DNA of 9,513 nt from Bacteroidota bacterium (GCA_027371665.1 DAHXMP010000179.1:1-9513); one strand, 5' to 3'. Shown: positions 1-5,798, counted from the first letter of the stretch. The notes: a model not told the origin generated them from the sequence alone. A program made the numbers and translations.

Positions 1-289
1 CGATGGAAAAAATATTTCACCTCAATTGACATGGACAAATGTTCCCTCAGGGACAAAAAGCCTTGCTCTTATTTGCGAACCGTTAACACCCTGCCTGATT
101 CCATTTTGAAACTCCTTTTGACCGGGTATGTTCTCGTCGAATTTTTCTTGTGTTGGCGGAATATTGAATATCACCCAATGCACCCAAGTACCCATCGGAG
201 CATCCGGGTCGTCGCAAATAAGAGCAAGGCTTTTTGTCCCTGAGGGAACATTTGTCCATGTCAATTGAGGTGAAATATTTTTTCCATCG
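1..289. repeat. 78-bp perfect inverted repeat at the window edge
   Basis: Bases 1-78 are the exact reverse complement of bases 212-289 (base i pairs with base 290-i), with a 133-base spacer at 79-211; the match breaks at base 79. The right arm is the normal coding sequence of the PEBP gene and the left arm is a flipped copy of it. The repeat may continue to the left of the window. Perfect identity between an expected coding sequence and its flipped copy at a sequence edge is typical of fold-back (chimeric) amplification or assembly, but a recent inverted duplication would look the same. Confidence 0.95.
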
Positions 290-462
290 CATGTAAATTT
301 TATCGGTATTATTCCTCCTTCCACAAAGGCTGAACTTGTTATGCTCATATCCATTTTTTCTTCTCCTTTCGGGACATTTCCCTTCTGTTGACAATAGCTG
401 AATTGAATTAAAAATATCATCAGAATTAAAAAAAGACCTTTATAAAATAATTTTTCAAACAT
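22..462 (-). CDS. YbhB/YbcL family (PEBP, Raf kinase inhibitor-like) exported protein, 3' end replaced
   Basis: This is a phosphatidylethanolamine-binding-protein-like fold of the bacterial YbhB/YbcL type; the molecular role of the bacterial family is poorly defined. The first of the two family signatures is present: CDGKNISPQLTW at about residue 58 and DPDAP followed by HWVIFNIP at 85-102. The second, the Gly-x-His-Arg-Tyr block near the C-terminus, is absent. After GVN at about residue 127 the frame runs into the inverted repeat, so the last ~18 residues are antisense of the gene itself and the protein lacks roughly 50 family residues. I chose the ATG at 462 because AAGGA lies 7 bases ahead of it; the ATG at 471 touches that ribosome site. 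A hydrophobic N-terminus (about residues 5-23) ending FSYC-QQ indicates export; the lipobox is not canonical. It lies about 40 bases downstream of the oxidoreductase gene, probably in one operon. Confidence 0.85.
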   Translation of the reverse strand: MFEKLFYKGLFLILMIFLIQFSYCQQKGNVPKGEEKMDMSITSSAFVEGGIIPIKFTCDGKNISPQLTWTNVPSGTKSLALICDDPDAPMGTWVHWVIFNIPPTQEKFDENIPGQKEFQNGIRQGVNGSQIRARLFVPEGTFVHVN

Positions 463-500
463 ATAGCCCATCCTTTCTTATCACAATTATTAAAATTATT

Positions 501-1502
501 TTAATCAATCAAATTCACTATAACTTTACCTGTTTGGCCGCCTTTCAAAATAAGCTCAATCTCGTTTTCGAGCGTTTCAAGTTTACATTCTTTCACCAAC
601 TGCCCCGGTTCATCAATTCTCCATTTATTACCGATATTGTCCCATATTTTTAGCCTATATTCCATCGGTGTTTCTGCTGAATCAATACCGATAAGCCTCA
701 CACCACGTAGAATAAACGGATAAACGGTCATAGCGAGTTTATCAGATTGTACAAGACCGATACTTGCCACCACTCCCCTGTGCTCCAAAGACCTGATAAC
801 AGTTGAAAGCGTATTCCCTCCAACATTATCAATAGCACCGAGCCATCTTTTAAGAAGCAAGGGTTTTTCACTTTTATCATTAACATCCTCCCTGCATATA
901 ACTTCCTTTGCCCCGATTTTTTTCAGAAAATCTTCTTTATCGGGCTTGCCAGTCGAAGCAACGACATAATATCCTGCCTTAGTAAGCATTGCTACCGCCA
1001 AACATCCGACTCCTCCCGTAGCACCGGTAACAAGCACTTTCCCTTTATCAGGCGTAATTTCATTCCTCTCAAATTCATACATCGCTATTCCCGCAGTGAA
1101 GCCTGCTGTCCCATAAATCATGCTTTCTCTTAATGTCATTCCATCCGGCATTTTCACAACCCATCCTTCAGGAACTCTGATATACTGACCGAATCCTCCT
1201 GAAGTATTCATACCCAAATCATAGCCGGTTACCAAAACTTTTTCACGGGCTGAAAATTCATGAGAACGGCTTTCTTCGACAACTCCTGCTGCATCGACGC
1301 CAGGAGTATGCGGATACTTCCTCGTAATACCTTTATGTCCCCTTGCCGACAGTGCATCCTTATAATTTAATGCGGAATAATGCACACGAATAAGCAGTTC
1401 CCCCTCGGGAAGCTCATCGGTACTTCTTTCTTTTATCCCACTTTTGAATTGGTTTTCCGAAAACTCTTCAACAACAAGAGCTTTAAATATTTTTCCCTGC
1501 AT
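501..1502 (-). CDS. acuI: AcuI/YhdH family NADPH-dependent quinone oxidoreductase (acrylyl-CoA reductase-like)
   Basis: A 333-residue cytoplasmic medium-chain dehydrogenase/reductase, close to the ~325-330 residues usual for YhdH/AcuI. An N-terminal GroES-like domain carries NYKDAL (46-51) and PGVDAAG (67-73). The loop GYDLGMNTSGGFGQY (93-107) corresponds to the glycine-rich loop of this subfamily. The Rossmann domain has the nucleotide-binding motif GATGGVG (160-166), followed by ASTGK (182-186), a pattern usual for NADPH users. The structural-zinc cysteine cluster of classical alcohol dehydrogenases is missing, as expected. Family members reduce acryloyl-CoA to propionyl-CoA or act on quinone-like enones; the true substrate cannot be read from sequence. 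No clear Shine-Dalgarno precedes the ATG. Base composition is visibly richer in GC than in the integrase region, consistent with resident chromosome. The gene symbol reflects family, not proven function. Confidence 0.9.
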   Translation of the reverse strand: MQGKIFKALVVEEFSENQFKSGIKERSTDELPEGELLIRVHYSALNYKDALSARGHKGITRKYPHTPGVDAAGVVEESRSHEFSAREKVLVTGYDLGMNTSGGFGQYIRVPEGWVVKMPDGMTLRESMIYGTAGFTAGIAMYEFERNEITPDKGKVLVTGATGGVGCLAVAMLTKAGYYVVASTGKPDKEDFLKKIGAKEVICREDVNDKSEKPLLLKRWLGAIDNVGGNTLSTVIRSLEHRGVVASIGLVQSDKLAMTVYPFILRGVRLIGIDSAETPMEYRLKIWDNIGNKWRIDEPGQLVKECKLETLENEIELILKGGQTGKVIVNLID

Positions 1503-1637
1503 TAATCATATAGAAATAATTTATAAAATTCGCTATGATTAAATTAAGAAAAAATAAAATCAAAGAAATGAATAATTTTAAAAAACCACAAATGATATAT
1601 TTATAAACAGTTATAAAAACAAAAGGCAGAAATGATG

Positions 1638-1662
1638 TCGGGGTGAGAGGATTTGAACCACT
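1638..1662 (-). other. tRNA 3'-end fragment (tRNA-Pro-like), probable attachment site of the integrated element
   Basis: Read on the minus strand, the site gives a T-stem 5' strand AGTGG, T-loop TTCAAAT, T-stem 3' strand CCTCT, the acceptor 3' strand CACCCCG and discriminator A; no CCA is encoded. The T-stem has one T-T mismatch exactly on the side that would be element-derived. No D-arm or anticodon arm lies upstream on that strand (1663-1740 is plain AT-rich DNA). G72 implies a C1:G72 pair, which with A73 is typical of bacterial tRNA-Pro. A displaced tRNA 3' end next to an integrase is the hallmark of site-specific integration; the intact tRNA should lie at the other end of the element. Confidence 0.75.
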
Positions 1663-1779
1663 TTTATTTCTTTTAACTTCAATTTATCATAATTACCTGT
1701 ATTTATTTGATTTATATTATTATTATCATTATAGATGAATAAACAAGATAAAGAAAAATTAATCTGAATAAAGAAAAAA

Positions 1780-1800
1780 CTGTTAAGTATTCTGTTAAGT
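1780..1800 (+). repeat. Two 9-bp direct repeats (CTGTTAAGT), 12-bp period
   Basis: CTGTTAAGT occurs at 1780-1788 and again at 1792-1800. The second copy overlaps the first TAnnTTTG box in front of the integrase gene. The repeats lie between the tRNA remnant and the integrase start. They could be integrase arm-type sites or an operator for autoregulation; neither role can be shown from sequence. Confidence 0.55.
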
Positions 1801-1811
1801 TTGTAAATTTG
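1796..1811 (+). promoter_or_regulatory. Candidate Bacteroidota-type promoter (-7 box) of the integrase gene
   Basis: TAAGTTTG (1796-1803) and TAAATTTG (1804-1811) both match the TAnnTTTG consensus of the primary sigma factor of Bacteroidota. The spacing would give a leader of roughly 30 bases before the ATG at 1846. A convincing TTTG -33 box is not seen at the right distance, and such AT-rich DNA makes chance matches easy, so this is tentative. Confidence 0.4.
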
Positions 1812-1845
1812 TGTTATTAATTTTTTTATTATTTTTTGATAATGA

Positions 1846-3096
1846 ATGAACAAAATTAATGTAAATTTTAACTTACTCAACAAGACACGCAAGGATTCAC
1901 TAGTTATTGTCTCGGCTACATGGGAAGGACACCGTATTCAGATGTCAGCCGGATTAAACATTAATACGTCACTTTTTGATTTCCATAAAGGACGAGTGAA
2001 AAGAAGTGCTGCTAATGCTTTCGAGATAAATCAATATCTTGATAACATATCTTTGGAACTAAAAAATTATTATACTGCTCTTAAGGCCTCTAACGAGATA
2101 GTAACTAAAGATATGATGAAGAAGAAAATGAAAAGTATAATTAAACCTGAAAATGCTTCCACTAATGTTTCACCTACTACATTCTTTGCTCATTATAACA
2201 ATTTCATCGAGGAAAGAAAAGCAAATCAAAAGTTTAATTACAGGACAATTCAAAGTTATGTTACAACGAAAAGACATATGGAGAATTTTTGTCATGACAC
2301 AGGCTATGATGTTACTTTTGATAATTTAAATGAAGAATTTGCAGATAAATTTATTTTATATTTGACACAAGTAGTTGGTAGGGTCAATAATTCTGCTGAT
2401 AGTATTTTGAAAACATTAAAAATATTTCTCAATTATGCTATTAATAATGGTATCACAAGTAATCTTCGTTTTAAAAAAGTATTTGGAGATGTATCACGTT
2501 CCTTCAAACTCAAAACAGAATCACAAAGTGTTGCTCTGACAATGGATGAAATTCAGAAGTTGGAAAAAGTTAAACTTCCTTCAAAAAGGCTTATCCAAAT
2601 CAGGGATCTTTTTCTTATACAGATCTACACCTGTACGAGATACTCTGACCTTGCAAATATGAAACCTGAAAATATTTTTACCGATGAAGGAGTAATAAAA
2701 ATTTTCCAACAAAAAACTGCTGATCCTACAATCATTCCTATTTCAAAAAAACTTGCGAAGGTTTTGAATAAATACGAAGGTTTAATACTTCCAAAATATT
2801 CAAATCAGAAATTCAATAATTACATAAAAGAAGTCTGCAAATTGGCAGGTATTGATACAAAAATAGAAATCACAAAATATTATGGAAAAAAAAGAGTAAA
2901 TGAAACTTATGAAAAATGGCAGCTAATCTCAAGCCACACCGCAAGACGTACAAATATAACTATCTCTCTCAAGAAAAATGTTTTACCGGAAATGGTAATG
3001 CAAATTTCAGGACACAAGAACCGTGCTGCATTTCAGAAGTATGTAAAAATTGCACAGCCCGAAGCATTAGATACAATGCGTAAAGTGTGGGATTGA
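1846..3096 (+). CDS. Tyrosine recombinase / site-specific integrase (Bacteroidota type)
   Basis: A complete 416-residue phage-type integrase that cuts and rejoins DNA through a covalent 3'-phosphotyrosine. Residues ~5-95 form an arm-type DNA-binding domain (pattern VSATWEGHRIQMSAGLNI). Residues ~111-205 form the SAM-like core-binding domain and ~228-410 the catalytic domain. All six catalytic positions are visible: R265 in CTRYSDL, K290 in QQKTADP, H364 and R367 in SSHTARRT, H390 in ISGHKNR and nucleophile Y399 in QKYVKI. The motif around R265 has TCTRYSDL where TGLRYSDL is common. An ATG at 1842 in another frame stops after five codons, so 1846 is the start. It is transcribed away from the tRNA fragment 180 bases upstream, which supports its role as the integrase of an element inserted at that tRNA. 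Composition is much more AT-rich than in the acuI-like gene. Confidence 0.95.
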   Translation: MNKINVNFNLLNKTRKDSLVIVSATWEGHRIQMSAGLNINTSLFDFHKGRVKRSAANAFEINQYLDNISLELKNYYTALKASNEIVTKDMMKKKMKSIIKPENASTNVSPTTFFAHYNNFIEERKANQKFNYRTIQSYVTTKRHMENFCHDTGYDVTFDNLNEEFADKFILYLTQVVGRVNNSADSILKTLKIFLNYAINNGITSNLRFKKVFGDVSRSFKLKTESQSVALTMDEIQKLEKVKLPSKRLIQIRDLFLIQIYTCTRYSDLANMKPENIFTDEGVIKIFQQKTADPTIIPISKKLAKVLNKYEGLILPKYSNQKFNNYIKEVCKLAGIDTKIEITKYYGKKRVNETYEKWQLISSHTARRTNITISLKKNVLPEMVMQISGHKNRAAFQKYVKIAQPEALDTMRKVWD

Positions 3097-3114
3097 AAAA
3101 TAATTTTTTTCCTT

Positions 3115-3366
3115 TTGGTTTTTTGTTATTTTTTTTATTTCTTGAAATTTTTATCAGTAGCCGTATTTGAAGATTCATTAAATAAACACATTATTAAAAT
3201 TAGTACTTTAACCGCTCTGAATAATGGTTTCAAGGCATCATTAAAAATTGACTATCCCGTTCATAGCTCCATTAGCCTTATTTCATGGATTAATAGAATT
3301 ATTGAAAATAATAATCAAGTACAGTACTTGGTTTATAAGTATATAAATCCTGTTAAACAGGAATAG
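3115..3366 (+). CDS. Doubtful small open frame after the integrase
   Basis: An 83-codon frame opening with TTG 18 bases after the integrase stop. There is no ATG, no ribosome site and no family I recognise. The first ~15 residues are a low-complexity Phe/Tyr/Leu run from T-rich DNA. From residue ~19 on the composition looks protein-like (with a segment SISLISWINRIIENN), so it could be a decayed remnant whose true start is lost. The two perfect dyads at 3316-3362 lie inside its 3' end. More likely not a functional gene. Confidence 0.2.
   Translation: MVFCYFFYFLKFLSVAVFEDSLNKHIIKISTLTALNNGFKASLKIDYPVHSSISLISWINRIIENNNQVQYLVYKYINPVKQE
3316..3362. promoter_or_regulatory. Pair of perfect 15-bp odd palindromes
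   Basis: CAAGTACAGTACTTG (3316-3330) and TCCTGTTAAACAGGA (3348-3362) are each perfect dyads around a central A, with their centres 32 bases apart, close to three helical turns. A 7+1+7 dyad is expected by chance less than once per window this size, so two side by side are notable. They could be operators for the DNA-binding proteins encoded just downstream. No T-tract follows, so intrinsic termination is unlikely. Confidence 0.4.
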
Positions 3367-3632
3367 GTCTAATTAATGAGCTATTTGTCATCAAATTACA
3401 GTCCAACAAGGCACTATAATATATGGGTAAATAAGATTGATATTTGAGAAATTTCTTAATTTTTTTTGCTTTCATAAGTTATATAATTATTATATAATTA
3501 TAAAGGCGAAAAAAAATAATTTAAAAAATAATGAAAAAAATGTGGGAAATTTTTCGATTTTTTTCCACTTATATATATGGTTGTGACAAATTTTAAAAAA
3601 GTATTTTAAAAATTGTCATTATTGAAAATGTT
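3367..3632. other. Very AT-rich non-coding stretch upstream of the winged-helix-like gene
   Basis: No credible gene in either direction. Contents: the 10-base palindrome AGAAATTTCT followed by a T-run near 3450-3468; two tandem copies of TATATAATTAT at 3480-3501; a weak 8-bp hairpin (3542-3549 with 3561-3568, one G-T pair); and the stronger inverted repeat at 3584-3618. This is probably the regulatory region for the genes starting at 3669. Confidence 0.55.
3584..3618. repeat. 15-bp inverted repeat (one mismatch) with 5-base loop upstream of the winged-helix-like gene
   Basis: TGACAAATTTTAAAA (3584-3598) and TTTTAAAAATTGTCA (3604-3618) are inverted copies with a single mismatch around the loop AAGTA. 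The structure ends 50 bases before the ATG at 3669 with no coding sequence between. It would serve as an operator for a dimeric regulator, or as an RNA hairpin in the leader; the low GC makes a terminator role weak. Confidence 0.55.
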
Positions 3633-3668
3633 TTGATGAGTTGTTACAGTATCATAAGGAATAAAAAA

Positions 3669-3917
3669 ATGGAAATTAAGGATATCGAATTGTCTGTGAT
3701 TTACGATGCAATCTTCAATTCGGAAGGAAGGACACTGCTACAGGATGAGGGGTTTTTAAGGATTATTAATTCTCAGTTACTGCTTATTCTCGAAAGAGAA
3801 GGATTCATAAATATATCAGGGAAAACAATACCTGAAAAATTGAAAATAGACTTTACAAACATAGAATTCACTGACAGAGGCAGGCAAGAGTACAGGAGGA
3901 TTAAAGGACTTCCTTAA
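3669..3917 (+). CDS. Small winged-helix-like protein, function unknown
   Basis: An 82-residue protein starting at the ATG preceded by AAGGA (3656-3660) with an 8-base spacer; a further upstream in-frame ATG at 3636 lacks such a site. I do not recognise a named family. The layout suggests a small winged helix: helical N-terminal half, a helix around SQLLLILEREGFINI (residues 35-49), then a strand and FTDRGRQEYRRIKG (67-80). That last pattern resembles the closing TDkGreyl segment seen in many MarR/PadR-like regulators. There is no signal peptide or membrane segment. It sits between the integrase and an AraC-type reading frame, behind a strong dyad. An excisionase or element-repressor role is possible but is inference only. 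Its stop codon overlaps the ribosome-site-like AAGGTG (3916-3921), suggesting coupled translation of what follows. Confidence 0.65.
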   Translation: MEIKDIELSVIYDAIFNSEGRTLLQDEGFLRIINSQLLLILEREGFINISGKTIPEKLKIDFTNIEFTDRGRQEYRRIKGLP

Positions 3918-4336
3918 GGTGCTTTACGGTAAATGAAATTTGTAAATATTGCAAACCGAAATCATGTAATGGCTTTAAAAAAGTAGATTGCCACTGCCCT
4001 GACAAATTAGTAAAGCTCCTGAAATTTCTCAAAGAAAATATCAACAGCCCATACTGCAATGTAGATTATTTAAAAGAAAAATTATTTATATCATCAAATA
4101 ATTTAAACTTATTAACAAAAAAATACTTTGGTTGTTACACTAAAATATTGTTAGAAAACCTCAAGCTTGAACATGCTTTGAACTCAATTGAACAATCGAA
4201 TGATGTTTATGAAATATTTTTAAAATGTGGCTATAATCAACTAAGGACTTTTAATAATGCCTTTTTAAGAAGGTTCAACCTCTGTTTTTGTGATTTTCAA
4301 ACAAAATATTTTGAATCTCAGAAACAGAAAAATTAA
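3905..4336 (+). CDS. AraC-type double helix-turn-helix reading frame with Cys-rich N-terminus; no standard start codon
   Basis: The frame is open from 3905 (after TAA at 3902-3904) to the TAA at 4334-4336: 143 codons at most. Residues ~34-136 match the AraC/XylS DNA-binding domain. The first HTH is at ~53-75 (DYLKEKLFISSNNLNLL), the linker helix includes LKLEHALNSIE, and the second HTH is at ~101-125 with the diagnostic CGYNQLRTFNNAFLRRFN. Ahead of it lies C13-x2-C16-x4-C21-x7-C29-x-C31, which could bind a metal or be chance. The first ATG/GTG/TTG in frame is the TTG at 4148, which would cut off the first HTH, so it is not a sensible start. Translation may enter by a -1 shift from the ATG at 3933 (see 3977-3983), from a rare start, or not at all if a base is missing. 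No sensor domain is present. It overlaps the 3' end of the winged-helix-like gene. Confidence 0.65.
   Translation, partial: RTSLRCFTVNEICKYCKPKSCNGFKKVDCHCPDKLVKLLKFLKENINSPYCNVDYLKEKLFISSNNLNLLTKKYFGCYTKILLENLKLEHALNSIEQSNDVYEIFLKCGYNQLRTFNNAFLRRFNLCFCDFQTKYFESQKQKN
3916..3986 (+). other. Short lead open frame with a slippery heptamer A_AAA_AAG followed by TAG
   Basis: An ATG at 3933, 11 bases after AAGGTG (3916-3921), opens a 17-codon frame that ends TTA AAA AAG TAG. The heptamer at 3977-3983 in that frame is the strong bacterial -1 slippery sequence known from dnaX and many insertion sequences. A -1 slip leads directly into the AraC-type frame. No clear stimulatory hairpin downstream or internal Shine-Dalgarno upstream is seen. 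One extra A in the six-A run would also restore the frame. Confidence 0.45.
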
Positions 4337-4676
4337 GAAAAAGATTAATAGATGGCTTGTGGTCAGCAAAGTTTACAAAAATACCAACAAAAATACACTT
4401 GTTTGAGTCAAAGAAAATACATAAATTTTTGGAGGAAAGAATACAAAAGAATAATTATTAAAATTGTATTGGCATATAAAAAACTTAATTTGAATGTAAA
4501 AAATAGATAATATTAACTATGGCTTTGGAACTATAATGAAGATACTTTTGAAGGTTTTTTTTAAATATTTTGAGACCTTTTTCTGTTTCATGTGTCATTG
4601 TAATTATAGGGTGTGCAATAAATAAAAAATCATATAAATACAAAAAAAAAATTTCAACAAATCAAGGAATCGAACC
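4337..4676. other. 340-base stretch without a confident gene
   Basis: AT-rich DNA between the AraC-type frame and the WD40-like gene. It holds one small open frame (4352-4510), listed separately with low confidence, and an isolated AGGAGGAAAG-like ribosome site near 4431-4439 that is not followed by a usable start. AAGGA at 4664-4668 serves the gene at 4677. No terminator with a GC stem is visible. Confidence 0.6.
4352..4510 (+). CDS. Possible 52-residue basic peptide
   Basis: An ATG-started frame of 52 codons, rich in Lys, Arg, Gln and Tyr, with no recognisable domain and no hydrophobic segment. The only upstream purine run is AAAAAG, about 10 bases away. Frames of this size are common by chance in DNA this AT-rich. 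It is listed because it is the only substantial frame in the gap; it is probably not a gene. Confidence 0.15.
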   Translation: MACGQQSLQKYQQKYTCLSQRKYINFWRKEYKRIIIKIVLAYKKLNLNVKNR

Positions 4677-5798
4677 ATGAAAAAAATATTTTTATTTGCG
4701 TTATTGTTTTGTGTTTTGCTTATTGCGTCAGGACTGGCACAAGTGCCGGACACAGTTTGGTCAAAATATATTAGCCAGGGATTGAGCAAGAGAATCAATA
4801 CAATTAAATTTTCTACTGATGATAATCATTTATTGGTTGCTGGTGGTTCTCAATTGGATACTTACATAGTCAACCAATTTATGTATTTAATTGATAACTC
4901 ATCAGGGACAATAACGCAATCATATAATGTTGAACATCCTGTGTTATTAGCAGATTTCACACCGACAGGTGATACAATAATAACCCTTGAATCTGATAAT
5001 AAAATAAAACTTTATAGCACAGATTCAGGACAGGTATTAAAGACTATATCACAAGATTTGTTGATTAATTCTATTGCTCTTTCTCCAGATGGGAAAAAGA
5101 TATTTTTTACAGAAACACAAGGATTTTACGCACAACAATTTTATAATGCTTATGATACAATCAATGTATGGAACATAGCCAATGATTCCATTGAGAGAAG
5201 GATTCCGATTGTTCAGACAGTCGGCAATTTAGCTGTCAATCCAAGCAATTCTTACCTTCTTTACAATAGAGGTTATTCTTTATATAAAAATCATTATACT
5301 GATGAGATTCATCTGTATAATTTTATTGATAGTACCGATACACTTCTTGGTTCTCATAATTCATTTGTTAATTTCCAATATTTTTCTGAAAATGGTAATA
5401 GGTCTATCAGTACATCGTTGGACTTGCACTATATTTTATGGAATATTCAAAACAAATCAAAGATTCTTGATAGTGTCTTAGTAAATGGAATTGTTAGGCA
5501 TGCAATTTTTTCACAGAATTCTAATTATCTGATAATAGCAGATACTTTATTAAATGTACTCGAACTCGATTCACTGACATTAAAATATAGTTATGATACT
5601 AACCAGGTGAAAGGCTGGATTGTTTATATTTCTTGCTCACATGACGGGAACCATTTTGCAGTTGCTACTTATTCGATGAGCGATGTAAAATTTTATGTTT
5701 ACCTTTTGAATGCAAAGTATCAGTCATCACTGTTCAAAATAGAACCAATAAAAGATGGGAAATTTTTATTTAGAGAAAAATACATATTTTATTCTTAA
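4677..5798 (+). CDS. Exported WD40-like beta-propeller protein
   Basis: A 373-residue protein with a Sec signal peptide (residues 1-22, KK then a hydrophobic run, ending GLAQ). The rest is one set of about seven degenerate WD40/YVTN-like repeats. Recurring elements are INTIKFSTDDNHLLVAGG, DNKIKLYSTDSGQVLKTIS, INSIALSPDGKKIFF with INVWNIAND, and ISCSHDGNHFAVATYS. Seven repeats would close one propeller, a fold used for binding; no catalytic motif is seen. Translation starts at the ATG with AAGGA eight bases upstream. Unlike its downstream neighbour it has no C-terminal T9SS sorting domain: it stops at FREKYIFYS right after the last blade. It may therefore stay in the periplasm or have lost its tail; related proteins in Ignavibacteriota often do carry one. 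Confidence 0.8.
   Translation: MKKIFLFALLFCVLLIASGLAQVPDTVWSKYISQGLSKRINTIKFSTDDNHLLVAGGSQLDTYIVNQFMYLIDNSSGTITQSYNVEHPVLLADFTPTGDTIITLESDNKIKLYSTDSGQVLKTISQDLLINSIALSPDGKKIFFTETQGFYAQQFYNAYDTINVWNIANDSIERRIPIVQTVGNLAVNPSNSYLLYNRGYSLYKNHYTDEIHLYNFIDSTDTLLGSHNSFVNFQYFSENGNRSISTSLDLHYILWNIQNKSKILDSVLVNGIVRHAIFSQNSNYLIIADTLLNVLELDSLTLKYSYDTNQVKGWIVYISCSHDGNHFAVATYSMSDVKFYVYLLNAKYQSSLFKIEPIKDGKFLFREKYIFYS

Larger units (their letters stand above)
1503..1845. other. 343-base intergenic region between acuI-like gene and integrase
   Basis: No convincing protein gene is seen here. The minus-strand open frame covering 1611-1892 is low-complexity, rich in Ile, Asn and Lys, and passes through the tRNA remnant, so it is not credible. 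The region holds the tRNA 3'-end fragment (1638-1662), a pair of 9-base direct repeats (1780-1800) and two overlapping TAnnTTTG boxes (1796-1811). From 1663 on the DNA is extremely AT-rich, matching the start of the presumed foreign element. Confidence 0.7.
1638..4336. mobile_element. Probable tRNA-targeted integrated element (one boundary seen)
   Basis: The tRNA 3' remnant, a full integrase and two small DNA-binding-type genes in very AT-rich DNA form the usual layout of a small genomic island or satellite element. The left boundary at the tRNA remnant is well supported. The right boundary is unknown: no second perfect copy of the 1638-1660 core is found in the window. The element may end before the exported proteins at 4677, or may include them and extend beyond 9513. 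No conjugation, replication or capsid genes are present here. Confidence 0.5.

Noticed and set aside
31..394. Other open frames over the PEBP gene on both strands
   Set aside because: They overlap the recognisable PEBP coding sequence and arise partly from the inverted repeat, which places the same peptide on both strands.
1611..1892. Minus-strand 93-codon open frame
   Set aside because: Low-complexity Ile/Asn/Lys/Leu translation from AT-rich DNA, overlapping the tRNA remnant and the integrase start.
3480..3501. Two tandem 11-bp AT repeats as a possible replication origin iteron
   Set aside because: Only two copies of a low-complexity AT sequence, with no replication initiator gene nearby; chance is sufficient.
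4655..4677. Minus-strand GGTTCGATTCC resembles a complete tRNA T-loop region
   Set aside because: The flanks give no acceptor stem (AT-only) and the bases toward the would-be anticodon arm are coding sequence of the WD40-like gene, so no tRNA gene is present.
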